NCBI GenBank assembly: GCA_016187935.1
Contig: JACPIU010000015.1
Location: forward strand, 20,323-84,322
Length of the DNA: 64,000 nucleotides
Source of the DNA: Bdellovibrio sp.
Lineage (GTDB): Bacteria; Bdellovibrionota; Bacteriovoracia; Bacteriovoracales; Bacteriovoracaceae
Direction of reading: 5' to 3'
The notes beneath the pieces were generated by a model that saw only the letters and a program-made list of their open reading frames with translations, had not been told where the DNA came from and made no database searches. Positions 9,451 to 18,858 of the stretch are shown piece after piece. Position 1 is the stretch's first letter, and each line of letters starts with the position of its first letter. The translations under genes and the position numbers were made by a program.

Positions 9451-10215
9451 TTGAGAGCATTTGTTCAACCCACCTTGCTACTTTTTTTGCTGTCATGGGG
9501 TGCCACTGCCTTTGCCCAATTTTCTATCCAAGGTCTGAAGTTTGAAGATCAGCGCGAGTTGAATGGTGTCAAAGTGCAAAATGCCAAAATTGATGATGCC
9601 CGGGTTTTCCATGCCACACTTGGGAAGGTGATTGAGCGCCCCTTTGCCGACGTGGTCTCGGACATTCTGCACTTCGAGCAGCGTTGTAATAATGAATACC
9701 GCGACAAAAGGCGTTTTTCTCCAAAAGAATTCAATTGTCAGCATCTCAATAAAAATTTAGTCGAATCAGTTATCATTCGTGAGATTAAACTTCCGGCGAC
9801 AAAAATGGAGAATGAAAAGGAGCGTTTTTTAATTTTTCGCAATATTTATAATCGCGAGGCCTTTCAAAATTATGATCTGGTAATCTATACCGAAAAGACG
9901 GGGGGCCTGGGCAAACGTGTCGCCATGATCACCTATAGCATGTTAAGTGATGAGGAGGCCCAGCAATACCTTACCACCTGGGAGAAAAAGAAATCGGTGT
10001 TTGACATCATTCAGGGAAGCTACGAGATTGAGGAGTTGGAAGGAGGAAAATGTCGTGTTGGCATGACTTACACCACCAAGACATCCTATTGGATGATGAC
10101 CAATGGTTTTGCCGTGGGCATGATCTATAAATCCATGGCCGAAGGCACCATGTCCACCTTACTTTCTTTTGAACATCCGCTCGCTCCAGTGCCTGTGGTC
10201 GGGAGTAAAAAATGA
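9451..10215 (+). CDS. Exported protein, possibly SRPBCC/START-like
   Basis: 254 residues with a signal peptide ending AFAQ. It starts at TTG 9451 with AGGAG seven bases upstream. The core alternates beta strands and helices: VIERPFADVVSDILHFE early, paired strands in the middle, and a long C-terminal helix after GMTYTTKTSYW. This pattern recalls START/SRPBCC lipid-binding folds, but I see no diagnostic motif, so the assignment is weak. It overlaps the following DedA-like gene by 4 bp (ATGA), so the two are probably co-translated. Confidence 0.75.
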   Translation: MRAFVQPTLLLFLLSWGATAFAQFSIQGLKFEDQRELNGVKVQNAKIDDARVFHATLGKVIERPFADVVSDILHFEQRCNNEYRDKRRFSPKEFNCQHLNKNLVESVIIREIKLPATKMENEKERFLIFRNIYNREAFQNYDLVIYTEKTGGLGKRVAMITYSMLSDEEAQQYLTTWEKKKSVFDIIQGSYEIEELEGGKCRVGMTYTTKTSYWMMTNGFAVGMIYKSMAEGTMSTLLSFEHPLAPVPVVGSKK

Positions 10216-10841
10216 ATACCACAGAATCGAGCATGCCAATCACTCCGGGCAGGCCAGGAGTGATGCGACGGATGTACGACTGGTGTTTGAAATGGGCCGA
10301 TACTCCTTATGGTGTGCCGATGCTCTTTCTCATCTCCTTTGCTGAGTCTAGCTTTTTCCCCATTCCTCCTGACGTACTGCTTTTGGCCTTATGCTTTGCC
10401 CTTCCTAATAAGAGCTTTCGCTATGCCACCTGGTGCACCCTTGCCTCCGTGCTTGGAGGGATGTTGGGATATTACATCGGTCATTCTCTATGGGCGCATT
10501 TGCACGGAACCTTTATCCCGTTAGTCTTTTCCCAGGCCTCTTTTGATAAGGTGAAACAACTCTATCTTGATAATGCCTTCAACGTTATTGTGGCCAAAGG
10601 TTTTACCCCGATTCCTTTTAAACTCATTACCATCACTGCCGGTGTTGCCAATGTCCCCTTTGGTGAATTCTTCTGGGCCTCGGTGGTGTGTCGTTCTATC
10701 CGTTTCTACCTTCTAGGTGCCTTGATCTATAAGTATGGGATTGCGATTCGACCATTTGTCGAGAAGTATTTGACTTGGCTGATGATGGCCTTTTTGATAC
10801 TGCTGATTGGTGGCATCATTGTAATTAAATATCTCCGTTAA
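10212..10841 (+). CDS. DedA/YqaA-family membrane protein
   Basis: 209 residues with about four to five membrane segments. The VTT/DedA domain is seen as FLISFAESSFFPIPPDVLLL (the acidic E plus P-rich re-entrant loop) and later KGFTPIPFKLITITAG. Family members act in lipid scrambling or envelope homeostasis. The short YqaA-like form fits best. It is coupled to the upstream exported protein by a 4-bp overlap and is followed after 19 bp by a DUF423 gene, suggesting one three-gene transcript. Confidence 0.88.
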   Translation: MNTTESSMPITPGRPGVMRRMYDWCLKWADTPYGVPMLFLISFAESSFFPIPPDVLLLALCFALPNKSFRYATWCTLASVLGGMLGYYIGHSLWAHLHGTFIPLVFSQASFDKVKQLYLDNAFNVIVAKGFTPIPFKLITITAGVANVPFGEFFWASVVCRSIRFYLLGALIYKYGIAIRPFVEKYLTWLMMAFLILLIGGIIVIKYLR

Positions 10842-10860
10842 AATTACATCAGAGATTAAA

Positions 10861-11328
10861 ATGGCAGATGCAAAAAAGATCAGTTGCTGTCCAGGGCATT
10901 TTGCCTTCACTCTTTTTATTGCTTCTTTTCTTTTGGGCAGTGGTGTGTTGTTGGGTGCTGTCGGAGCGCATTGGTTGTCTTCTTTCACACCTCAAAATTT
11001 GTTAGACACCTTTAAGACTGGTGTGCATTACCAGATTATCCATGGCCTTGGTGTTTTTCTTATCGGGGTCTTTGAATTCATAGCTTATTTGGCACCCGAG
11101 GAAAATAAAAATTTCCTTCCCTTGAAACATTTCAAATGGGCCAGAAATCTCATGTTGCTTGGGATTTTTTTGTTTTCTGGGCATTGTTATGTTTATGCAC
11201 TTACCGCCAACAAGTTCTTTGTTATCCCGATCCCTTTTGGGGGAGCTTCTTTTATTATCGCCTGGTTTACTTTGGCCTTTTCTTTTTATTCAAAGATAAA
11301 ATGGAAAGATTCGGGAAGATCAAGATAA
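10861..11328 (+). CDS. DUF423 (YgdD-like) small membrane protein
   Basis: 155 residues, four predicted membrane helices. The DUF423 signature appears as LLGAVGAHWL followed by FKTGVHYQIIHGLGVFLIG, and the GASFIIAWFTL helix near the end. Function is unknown in the family. The 3' end overlaps the convergent PLP-enzyme gene by 43 bp. Confidence 0.88.
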   Translation: MADAKKISCCPGHFAFTLFIASFLLGSGVLLGAVGAHWLSSFTPQNLLDTFKTGVHYQIIHGLGVFLIGVFEFIAYLAPEENKNFLPLKHFKWARNLMLLGIFLFSGHCYVYALTANKFFVIPIPFGGASFIIAWFTLAFSFYSKIKWKDSGRSR

Positions 11329-12428
11329 GGTTTTTCTGGGTTTTTCCACGGGAATTCTCGGATGATCTGATCGAGAGGGTGACTATTATAAGTTAACCAG
11401 AAGAGTGTCGAGGGGATTTCTTCTGCACGCTTTGCTTCTTTCTCGACAGTTTCTTTCATGGCAAGAAAGGCCTTTCCTGAATAAGTGGTATCGAGTATCA
11501 GACCTTCTTGATCATGGAGCAGGTCCATGGCCTCATAGACAGCTGGGTGAGCGGCGCCGTAGCCTGGAGCGGAATATTCCTTGAGATATGTGAAATTTTT
11601 CTTCAGGTCACATTGAGGCAGGCGCGCCCGTTCTTCAGGAGAGAGATTTTTGCGAATAAAATTGTAGGTCTTGCGCGCCAGTGCCAGAACCGATTTCCCG
11701 TTGGAGAGTGGACTATGTGAAATTCCCACGGAGATGATTTGGACTTGATCTTGGACACCACCCAGGCAACTCCCGAGCAAAAGTCCAGCGGATGTACCGG
11801 CAGTTCCCATAGGCAGAAAGATTCGCTGCGGTAATACCTTGCCTTGGAGTTGCTCTTGAAGCTCCAGGAAGGCATTCACATATCCAAGCGTGCTCAAGGC
11901 ATTGCTTCCACCAGGCGGAATATAAAAGATTTTTTTTGACCAGAGAGAGCGAAGAAAACTTTGCGCAATGCTGAGACCTAAAGAAAGTTGTCCCCCATGA
12001 AATACCAACTTTGCACCAAGTGCATGCATCGCCAGAAGTTTCTTTTTAACATTGGGAGTGGGAGGCTGCGGGCCTAAGTGAAGGGTCAGCGGAAGTTGCA
12101 ACTTGTGGGCGGCCATCGCGGTTGCTAGGGCATGGTTGGAGCCCCACATTCCGAAGGTAATGAGCTCACTAGCATTTTCCTTTTTTGCCTGGGCCAGGAG
12201 ATATTCCAACTTGCGGGCCTTGTTACCGCCCAGTTCATGAGCGCTTAAATCATCCCGCTTCACCCAAAGGCGACCACTTTCCTTACCCGTCAGAAATATT
12301 TCCAAGTTTTTGAGGGTATGATAGGGCGTCTCCTGGTCAAGAATGGGAACTCTGGCAATGGATTTGAGACTGGAAAATTTGCGTGCTAGTGGTGTATCGG
12401 AAGTGGTTGTATCGCTGGTCAATGCCAT
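11286..12428 (-). CDS. ACC deaminase / D-cysteine desulfhydrase-like PLP enzyme
   Basis: 380 residues. The fold-type II PLP signature GGNKARKLEYLL holds the Schiff-base Lys, followed by FGMWGSNHALATAMAA (phosphate and carboxylate loop) and a Gly/Ser-rich PLP phosphate site, GTAGTSAG. Family members deaminate 1-aminocyclopropane-1-carboxylate or desulfhydrate D-cysteine; the two are not separable here. I start at ATG 12428, with GGAGG eight bases upstream. A longer frame to 12524 would add a hydrophobic N-terminus but lacks a ribosome-binding site. It is convergent with, and overlaps, the DUF423 gene. Confidence 0.85.
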   Translation of the reverse strand: MALTSDTTTSDTPLARKFSSLKSIARVPILDQETPYHTLKNLEIFLTGKESGRLWVKRDDLSAHELGGNKARKLEYLLAQAKKENASELITFGMWGSNHALATAMAAHKLQLPLTLHLGPQPPTPNVKKKLLAMHALGAKLVFHGGQLSLGLSIAQSFLRSLWSKKIFYIPPGGSNALSTLGYVNAFLELQEQLQGKVLPQRIFLPMGTAGTSAGLLLGSCLGGVQDQVQIISVGISHSPLSNGKSVLALARKTYNFIRKNLSPEERARLPQCDLKKNFTYLKEYSAPGYGAAHPAVYEAMDLLHDQEGLILDTTYSGKAFLAMKETVEKEAKRAEEIPSTLFWLTYNSHPLDQIIREFPWKNPEKPYLDLPESFHFIFE

Positions 12429-12553
12429 GGGTATGGCCTCCAAAGTCGCCAGATTGGAAAGAATTAAAGTAAAAAACAAAGTACGTATAAAAAAAGGCCA
12501 TCGCCAAAATAATATTTGTAACATAGGCTAATACTCTAAACGCAACATTACGG

Positions 12554-12575
12554 CTCGACAACCTATTGCGTCGAG
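12554..12575. promoter_or_regulatory. Small inverted repeat upstream of the oxidoreductase cluster
   Basis: CTCGAC (12554-12559) pairs with GTCGAG (12570-12575) around a 10-base loop, 20 bp upstream of the ATG at 12595, in the divergent region. It could be an operator or a leader hairpin. Only the symmetry is seen. Confidence 0.3.
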
Positions 12576-12594
12576 GTTTGGAGATTTACTGGGC

Positions 12595-13173
12595 ATGGAT
12601 GTCCCAAGTGGTTTTAAGCTTAATCGCAGATCATTTTTTATACTCTCGTCTTTGGGAGTGATCGCGGGCGGAAGCGCTTGCGGCATCAAGCTTTACGGGC
12701 AACTCCTTGAAGTTAATGAGCAATTGGTGTCCTCCCGCAAGCTCAGTCAATATGAAAAAGAGAACCTTCCAGCGCTTTATAGTGCCATGACGGGTGAGAC
12801 CGACCCACAGCAAATCAAGGAGGCCGTCGAGTTTTTTGCTATCTTTCTGTCGAAGCTCCCGTTGTCGCGGCGAAAAGAACTTAATCTTGGTCTCAAGGTC
12901 CTAGATATCCTCCCGCTTTTTTTCATGGTTTCATTTTTGCCTTTTCGCAAAATAGACTTAAAGCAACAGGTGGTATTTTTACAAAAACTGAGTCAGGGAC
13001 CGGCCGTGCTTTATCCTCTCTTTGGCGGACTCAAGGAACTTATGTATCTGGCCTACTATCGTGTGCCCCAGAATTACCAAAAAATTGAATATTATGGGCC
13101 GGTGGCAAAACCAAACGAGCCCATTGAGGAACATCAGCGATTTTATAAAGCATTAATGGCAGAGTTATCATAA
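12595..13173 (+). CDS. Tat-exported small subunit of a GMC dehydrogenase (subunit 3-like)
   Basis: 192 residues. The N-terminus has a twin-arginine-like motif (NRRSFF) followed by a hydrophobic stretch and Gly-Gly-Ser-Ala-Cys, which suggests folded export. The rest is helical and resembles the gluconate 2-dehydrogenase subunit 3 type, which rides with a FAD-dependent GMC subunit and often carries the export signal for both. The next gene, 2 bp downstream, is exactly such an oxidoreductase and has no signal peptide of its own. Family placement is moderate; the pairing is the main evidence. Confidence 0.75.
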   Translation: MDVPSGFKLNRRSFFILSSLGVIAGGSACGIKLYGQLLEVNEQLVSSRKLSQYEKENLPALYSAMTGETDPQQIKEAVEFFAIFLSKLPLSRRKELNLGLKVLDILPLFFMVSFLPFRKIDLKQQVVFLQKLSQGPAVLYPLFGGLKELMYLAYYRVPQNYQKIEYYGPVAKPNEPIEEHQRFYKALMAELS

Positions 13174-13175
13174 GT

Positions 13176-14696
13176 ATGATTTATACGTTTGAACATTTCC
13201 TTAAAAATCCTAAACTGTTCGATTCATCATCGCAGTTAGATTTCGATGTCTGTGTGGTGGGTAGCGGCGCCGGTGGTGCCACTGCCGCTGCCACGGCGGC
13301 CGCCAGAGGTGCGCGAGTTCTCTTGCTTGAGGCGGGAAGCTTTCTCTTGCCCTCTGATCTGACCCAACGTGAAGAAGATATGTATCCCAAACTTTTTTAT
13401 GAAGCAGGAGGGCGTCGCACTGCCAACCGCGCCATTCGCGTGATGCATGGAATGGGTGTGGGCGGCTCCACCTTACACAATATTAATCTATGCAAGCGCA
13501 CTCCCAAATCCATCATTGATAGTTGGCAACTGCCGCATCTCACGAGTGAAAAATTTCACCAGATTTCAGAGGATATCGAGAAAGAATTAAATGTCGCCAT
13601 TATTTTGGACAAAGATTTCAATGAAAATAACTGGCTTTTTAAAACCGGAACGGAACGCTTAGGTTACAAGGGTTCCGCCCTGGCCCATAATCGGAAGGGA
13701 TGTGCCCAAAGTGGTTTTTGCGAGTTGGGTTGCAGCTTTAACGCCAAGATGAACGCGCTTCGAATTTATATTCCCCAAGTCGTTCAGCATAACGGAGTGG
13801 TTTTAAGCAATACCCAGGCCCTGCATTTTCGCTGGGCCGGTCGGCGCATTTTTGAACTGACGGCGCAAGTGATTCACCCCGAAACGCGAGCAAAGATTTG
13901 TGATTTAAACATCAAGGCAAAGTCATTTGTATTGTCGGGTGGGGGAATTGAATCGGTTCTGCTCTCTCAAAGATCAAGTTTGCCGGACCCCTATCGTCAG
14001 CTCGGAAAACATCTTCATCTCCATCCCGGGACTGGTATCTGCGGCATATTTTCTCAAGATGTTTTAATGTGGAAAGGTATTCCCCAAAGTTATGAATGCA
14101 CGGAATTTTTATCTTTTGATGAGAAAGAGGATAAACGTGTCTGGTTAGTTGGCGGGTCCGCTCACCCCTCAGGTGTGGCCGGTATGCTCCCAGGCTTTGG
14201 TCAAGAGCATGCAGCCCTGATGAAATTATATCCCAAAATGGCTTCGATTTCTCCCATGCTTCACGATCATACCGAAGGTCAGATTGATATGGATGGAAAG
14301 TTATTGGCAAAAATTAGTTATAATCTTAGTGATAGTGATCGCAAGCAATTGGCGCGGGGTTTGTTTCAGGCCTGCAAAATTTTATTCGCCGCCGGTGCTG
14401 AAAAAGTTTATGTTCCTTTTCGCAAACTAAAAGAATTCAAAAGTCCCGATCAATTGCAGGAAAGTGATTTGTATCCTGACAATATGGAAATTGACATGGT
14501 GGCCGTTCATCCCATGAGCACTTTGCGCATGGGAGTTGATCCGACTTCTTCGGTCACTGACGATTATGGGCGCTATCACCATTTGGATAATCTTTGGGTG
14601 GCGGATTCGTCATTATTTCCCACTTCGTTAGGGGTGCCACCGCAAATTTCTATTTATTCCATCGGACGTTATGTAGGGGGCCTCTTACCCCTCTAA
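13176..14696 (+). CDS. GMC-family FAD-dependent oxidoreductase
   Basis: 506 residues. The FAD-binding GxGxxG motif is at about residues 28-50 (VVGSGAGGATAA, ending LLLEAG). The GMC substrate domain follows with a MGVGGSTLHN flavin contact and a Cys-rich segment. The C-terminal catalytic region reads HPMSTLRMG and then LWVADSSLFPTSLGVPPQ. The enzyme should oxidise an alcohol or sugar. It probably leaves the cell hitch-hiking with the Tat-signal subunit just upstream. Its substrate is not visible. It is followed by two secreted dipeptidase genes. Confidence 0.92.
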   Translation: MIYTFEHFLKNPKLFDSSSQLDFDVCVVGSGAGGATAAATAAARGARVLLLEAGSFLLPSDLTQREEDMYPKLFYEAGGRRTANRAIRVMHGMGVGGSTLHNINLCKRTPKSIIDSWQLPHLTSEKFHQISEDIEKELNVAIILDKDFNENNWLFKTGTERLGYKGSALAHNRKGCAQSGFCELGCSFNAKMNALRIYIPQVVQHNGVVLSNTQALHFRWAGRRIFELTAQVIHPETRAKICDLNIKAKSFVLSGGGIESVLLSQRSSLPDPYRQLGKHLHLHPGTGICGIFSQDVLMWKGIPQSYECTEFLSFDEKEDKRVWLVGGSAHPSGVAGMLPGFGQEHAALMKLYPKMASISPMLHDHTEGQIDMDGKLLAKISYNLSDSDRKQLARGLFQACKILFAAGAEKVYVPFRKLKEFKSPDQLQESDLYPDNMEIDMVAVHPMSTLRMGVDPTSSVTDDYGRYHHLDNLWVADSSLFPTSLGVPPQISIYSIGRYVGGLLPL

Positions 14697-14707
14697 GGAG
14701 AACAAGG

Positions 14708-15925
14708 ATGTCTCGGAGAACGAATTTATTCTTGATTGCAGTAAGCATCATGTTTTCAGTTTCCACCCATGCCTTTATTGAACTCCATTCCCATGCCTTT
14801 ATGAATGAAGGCATGGGAGTGCTCTTTCGTGGCGACTTTCACCATCCCTTGTGCGCCCATTCCTGGCGTTGCATGCTCTCATCCAAAATCAACGCCGAAA
14901 GTTTGGACAAATCAGGCGTGCGAATTTTTGTAGCGGCCCTCTATGCCCACCCCGCTTTGGTTTTGAAACCCGGGTCTTCCTGGCGCGATTCCGTGAAAGA
15001 GAGTCTCAGACGGCAGATAAAGCAGGCCTATGATTTTGTGGCCAAGCATCCGAATTGGATTCTGGCCAAGAATGCCCGTGAGGCCCAGCATGCTTATAAT
15101 GCGGGCAAAAAAGTTTTTATTCTCTCCTTGGAAGGTTCACACGGCATGTTTGAAACCTCCCAGGATTTTGTGGAATTTATTGATCAGGCGGGGATTGCCA
15201 TTGTGACTCCCATTCATCTTATTAATAATGCCTGCGGAGGCGCCGCCTACTTGCGAGGCTTTCGCAAATCAATTTTTACTTTAAAAAATTTTTATTTTGA
15301 ATGGCGAAATGGGGCGAGAATGAACCCTATGGGATTGACCCCCGAAGGGAAGGATCTCATCGTGCGTTTGATGGCGAAAGGAGTATGGATTGATCTGACT
15401 CATATGAGTGATAAATCCATTGAGGACGCCATTCCTTTGCTGATGGCCTTCGGCCAGCCTCTGCTTTTTACCCACACTGCCCTTCGCAAATATTACAAAG
15501 ACGAGCGGGGAATCAGTGCGGAACATCTCAGGCTGATTCGACAAAGTCGCGGTTATGTGGGGCTGGTTCCATCGGAGGAGATGTTAGTGCATACCAAGGT
15601 CGATGATGAATTTTGTCCCGAACACTGTCGCCCATGTCGAGGCGGTTTGGAATCGTTGGCCCAACATTATTATGAGATTGGCACTCAGATTGGATTTTCA
15701 AGGGTGGCCTTTGGCTCGGATTTTTCCGGCGGAATTCCCCATCTTCGACCTGCCCGCTGTCGAACCGAAACCTCGCTTGATCGCATTGGCTTGGTTTCCA
15801 TTGATCAGATGGGTGATGTCCACCGTGCTTTAGAAAATCGTTTACAGAAAACGATGGGATTGGATCAAATGGCCAATGAATTTATCCAGCAATGGGGACT
15901 GGTGCAAAGCAGGAGAATAGAGTGA
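14708..15925 (+). CDS. Secreted membrane-dipeptidase-like (M19) metallohydrolase, copy 1
   Basis: 405 residues with a signal peptide ending THAF. Metal-ligand positions of peptidase M19 can be traced: ELHSH near the mature N-terminus (HxH where classic dipeptidases have HxD), Glu in SLEGSHGM, His in DLTHMSD, His in FTHTALRK, and Asp in AFGSDFSGG. The start at ATG 14708 follows AAGGAG eight bases upstream. A GTGA overlap couples it to its paralogue. Likely a periplasmic dipeptide or amide hydrolase, substrate unknown. Confidence 0.87.
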   Translation: MSRRTNLFLIAVSIMFSVSTHAFIELHSHAFMNEGMGVLFRGDFHHPLCAHSWRCMLSSKINAESLDKSGVRIFVAALYAHPALVLKPGSSWRDSVKESLRRQIKQAYDFVAKHPNWILAKNAREAQHAYNAGKKVFILSLEGSHGMFETSQDFVEFIDQAGIAIVTPIHLINNACGGAAYLRGFRKSIFTLKNFYFEWRNGARMNPMGLTPEGKDLIVRLMAKGVWIDLTHMSDKSIEDAIPLLMAFGQPLLFTHTALRKYYKDERGISAEHLRLIRQSRGYVGLVPSEEMLVHTKVDDEFCPEHCRPCRGGLESLAQHYYEIGTQIGFSRVAFGSDFSGGIPHLRPARCRTETSLDRIGLVSIDQMGDVHRALENRLQKTMGLDQMANEFIQQWGLVQSRRIE

Positions 15926-17169
15926 AGTTGCAATTTGTTTTTGTTTTCATTCTGATGCTGGGGATGCGTGTATATGCCCAAGAGATCAGGGGAGTGGTCG
16001 ATCTCCATGCGCATGTCGCCAGTCATATTCCATACTGGTTTATGCTTTTCGGAGGGGACCCGGAATCTGCCGTCTCTTCCGATTTAACTTACGATCATGG
16101 CCATCATCAAGTGATGAATTTGGAGCTGCTTAAAAAGAGCGGAGTCAAAATTTATGTCCAGGCGACGTTGGTCAATATTCTTGGTTTGACCAAATCGATT
16201 GCTGAAAAGCAGGTCTTGGAACAGCTTGAATATGTGGGAAATTTGGTCAAACAACATTCTGCCGATTTTGCCGTGGCCCATAATCCGGCAGAAGCGCGGG
16301 CCATTATTGCCCAAGGGAAGATAGCTTTTGTCCATGCCTTTGAAGGGGCCGAGTTTTTGATTGATACCGTTGAAGATGCTCAGGCTTGGCAGAAGCGCGG
16401 TGTCGCCATGATTGGCCCGATTCATCTCGGGGATAATCAATATGGTGATTCTGCTGTGATGAAGGGGCGTCTGGTGGTGGTCAATTTGCTGGGTTGGTTT
16501 AAGCGCACTTTTTGGCCTTCTTCTCGTCAGGGGCTGAGCCCTTTAGGGCAAACCGCCATTCAAAATATGTTTAAAGCAGGCATTATTGTTGATACCGCCC
16601 ATATGAGTGATTTGTCTTTGGACGAAACATTGACAGCGGCCAAATCCGTTCAGCTTCCCATCATTATGTCCCATGGATACGTGCGGGATATTCGTGCCGA
16701 GGAGCGTGGCCTCACTAACCAACAGATTAAGGATATTTATTCTCTGGGAGGAATGATCGCCGTGACTGGCGCCACCTTTATGCTTCAACCTCATACCCCC
16801 CTTACCCCGCCCTTGCCCGAAACTCACTGCGACAGGAGTATTGATGATTACCTTTTGCATATTCATCATCTCGAAAAACAATTGGGTCTCAATGCCGTTC
16901 CTATTGCGCTAGGGACTGACTTCAATGGCTTTGTCCCTCATTTTCGTCCTAAGTATGGTGATGAGGGATGCCAACCTGTGTCTGCACTCAAGCGAGCGCC
17001 ATTGCCTTTTGATGTTCAAGGTCTGGCCGGCCCTCATTTACTTCCATCCATGTTTGAATATTTGGAGAAAGAATCGGTCGGGGTCGATTCTTATCAGCAA
17101 AGTGGCGAACGATTTTTGCAAATTTGGGAAAGGGTGATTGCCTATGGAAAGGGGAAAGGTGATCTCTAG
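15922..17169 (+). CDS. Secreted membrane-dipeptidase-like (M19) metallohydrolase, copy 2
   Basis: 415 residues. It is a diverged paralogue of the gene before it, with the same order of ligands: DLHAH, Glu in HAFEGAEF, His in TAHMSD, His in MSHGYVRD, and Asp in GTDFNGF. A signal peptide ends VYAQ. The start is GTG 15922, overlapping the previous stop as GTGA and preceded by AGGAG. Conservation of all ligand positions in both copies suggests both are active, perhaps on different substrates. The 3' end overlaps the methyltransferase gene by about 25 bp. Confidence 0.87.
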   Translation: MKLQFVFVFILMLGMRVYAQEIRGVVDLHAHVASHIPYWFMLFGGDPESAVSSDLTYDHGHHQVMNLELLKKSGVKIYVQATLVNILGLTKSIAEKQVLEQLEYVGNLVKQHSADFAVAHNPAEARAIIAQGKIAFVHAFEGAEFLIDTVEDAQAWQKRGVAMIGPIHLGDNQYGDSAVMKGRLVVVNLLGWFKRTFWPSSRQGLSPLGQTAIQNMFKAGIIVDTAHMSDLSLDETLTAAKSVQLPIIMSHGYVRDIRAEERGLTNQQIKDIYSLGGMIAVTGATFMLQPHTPLTPPLPETHCDRSIDDYLLHIHHLEKQLGLNAVPIALGTDFNGFVPHFRPKYGDEGCQPVSALKRAPLPFDVQGLAGPHLLPSMFEYLEKESVGVDSYQQSGERFLQIWERVIAYGKGKGDL

Positions 17170-18079
17170 TTCTTTGTTTGGCTTGTTTGATCGATTGGAC
17201 TTTGCTGCTCCTTGGGCCACCAGTGCCACGCGCTTGGTGCATGGACGCGGGAAAGAATTTTCAGGATTTGAACACCTCACCATAGAATGGTATCCCCCCT
17301 ATGTGGTCATCTTTCTTCATCGCTCTTTAGAGCTTGAGGGACTTATCAAGATCAGAGAATATTTTAGTCAATTGAAACGGCCACAAATTCAGGGCATCTT
17401 TTTACAGCAGCGCGAGAATGGAAAGGTTTCCTGGCAGACACTCCAAGGAGTGCTTCCGCAGAGTCCCTTTGTGGTGCATGAAGGCCATTTGCAATTCTTA
17501 ATTAAACTGGGTGGCGATCAGAATGTCGGATTATTCCTTGATATGCGTCCTTTGCGTTCTTGGTTATTGCAGAATGCCGCGGACAAATGCATTTTGAATC
17601 TTTTTTCCTACACCTGTTCATTATCTGTGGCCGCGGCCAAGGGGCTGGCGCGTGAAGTTCACAATGTGGACATGAAGAAGACTTTTTTGACCTGGGGCCG
17701 TGATAATCACAAGCTCAATCAATGTGAGCGCCATATCTCTTATCATCCCCTTGATGTTTTAAAATCCTTTGGTCGGTTTAAGCGCATTGGACCTTTTAAC
17801 TTAATTATTATTGATCCACCCTCACATCAGGAGTTTTTTTCTCTGGAGCGACATTATGCTCGTTTATTGAAGCGAGTCGGGGAATGGCTAAGTCCCCATG
17901 GAACATTGGTGCTTGTGACAAATACTCCCGATATAACACTCGAGCATTTCAGAACTATGGCGGAAGAAGCGTTAGGGCCTTTTTTTCAATTTATTTGTTG
18001 GGGAGATAGGCCTACTATTTTGTTGGGAAGTGACCCCAATTTCCCGGTAAAAGTGGCTTTTTATAATAAAACGAATTAA
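17144..18079 (+). CDS. Class I SAM methyltransferase, RlmI/RlmK-like
   Basis: 311 residues. The C-terminal Rossmann domain shows motif I-like LNLFSYTCSLSVAAA, an acidic residue after VHNVDMKKTFLTWGRDNHKLN, and IIIDPPSH in the motif IV position. This layout (FSYTG-like loop, N plus DPPS) is that of the RlmI/YccW branch that methylates C5 of 23S rRNA cytosine, but the N-terminal PUA domain is reduced. It overlaps the dipeptidase gene. The start could also be TTG 17138 or GTG 17159. The exact RNA target is unknown. Confidence 0.83.
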   Translation: MERGKVISSSLFGLFDRLDFAAPWATSATRLVHGRGKEFSGFEHLTIEWYPPYVVIFLHRSLELEGLIKIREYFSQLKRPQIQGIFLQQRENGKVSWQTLQGVLPQSPFVVHEGHLQFLIKLGGDQNVGLFLDMRPLRSWLLQNAADKCILNLFSYTCSLSVAAAKGLAREVHNVDMKKTFLTWGRDNHKLNQCERHISYHPLDVLKSFGRFKRIGPFNLIIIDPPSHQEFFSLERHYARLLKRVGEWLSPHGTLVLVTNTPDITLEHFRTMAEEALGPFFQFICWGDRPTILLGSDPNFPVKVAFYNKTN

Positions 18080-18089
18080 CGGAAGAATT

Positions 18090-18854
18090 ATGAACAAAAA
18101 ATATCTTTTAATAGCGCTGACAGTGGTGATCCTTTTCGTTGCGGGTGCGGGAATTTTTAAGAAACGCAACAATTTTGAAAAAATTGAAATTCGCTCGGGA
18201 CAACTTTATGAGGCCATCTATGGAATAGGCAAAGTGAAATCACGAAAACAATACGAACTTAAATTAGGTATCACTTCAAGCGTCTCAAAAATCTATGTTA
18301 AAGAAGGCGATGTGATTAAGAAAGGCACGCCTTTGATGGACTTTAAGGATGCCGCCACTTTCTTCGCTCCTTTTGATGGTACGGTGACCTACATCGCAGC
18401 TGATCAAGGTGAGATTGTCTTTCCTCAAACCACTTTACTGACTCTGACAAATTTAGAGGAACGCTATATTGAGGTCCTCTTGGAACAGGAAGGGGCCATG
18501 CGTGCCAAAAAGGGTATGGGGGCCAAAATTGTCTTTGACGGCCAAAAAGGTGAAAGTATAGGGGGACAGTTGGAATCACTTTATCCCAGGGGTGATGAAT
18601 TTGTCGCCAGTATTCGTATCGATAATTTCAGTCCCGGCGTATTACCAGGAATGTCGGCCGATGTAGCGATTGAAGTGGGACATCGTGATGGCGTTCTCCT
18701 TTTTCCGGTCAAAGCGGTCGCAGGAGGAATTGCGCTGGTGGAACATGCGGGTGAGCGGCATAAAGTAAAATTAAAACTCGGTGCCTCCGATGGAACTTTT
18801 GCAGAGGTGTTAGAAGGGGACGTGCACGCTGGGGATTTCGCCTTGGTAAAGTGA
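18090..18854 (+). CDS. HlyD/MacA-type periplasmic adaptor of an ABC exporter
   Basis: 254 residues with a single N-terminal membrane anchor. A lipoyl/barrel-sandwich half is visible as KVKSRKQYELKLG with VSKIYVKEGDVIKKGTPLMDF, and the matching half as FFAPFDGTVTYIAADQGEIV. A beta-barrel and membrane-proximal domain follow (GMSADVAIEV). It is shorter than MacA and lacks a long coiled-coil hairpin, so contact with an outer-membrane channel is doubtful. It is the first gene of a tight exporter trio (4-bp gap to the permease). Confidence 0.88.
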   Translation: MNKKYLLIALTVVILFVAGAGIFKKRNNFEKIEIRSGQLYEAIYGIGKVKSRKQYELKLGITSSVSKIYVKEGDVIKKGTPLMDFKDAATFFAPFDGTVTYIAADQGEIVFPQTTLLTLTNLEERYIEVLLEQEGAMRAKKGMGAKIVFDGQKGESIGGQLESLYPRGDEFVASIRIDNFSPGVLPGMSADVAIEVGHRDGVLLFPVKAVAGGIALVEHAGERHKVKLKLGASDGTFAEVLEGDVHAGDFALVK

Positions 18855-18858
18855 AAGT

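Noticed and set aside
12429..12524. Longer PLP enzyme with a hydrophobic N-terminus
   Set aside because: GGAGG at correct spacing marks ATG 12428; the extension has no ribosome-binding site and the family is cytosolic.
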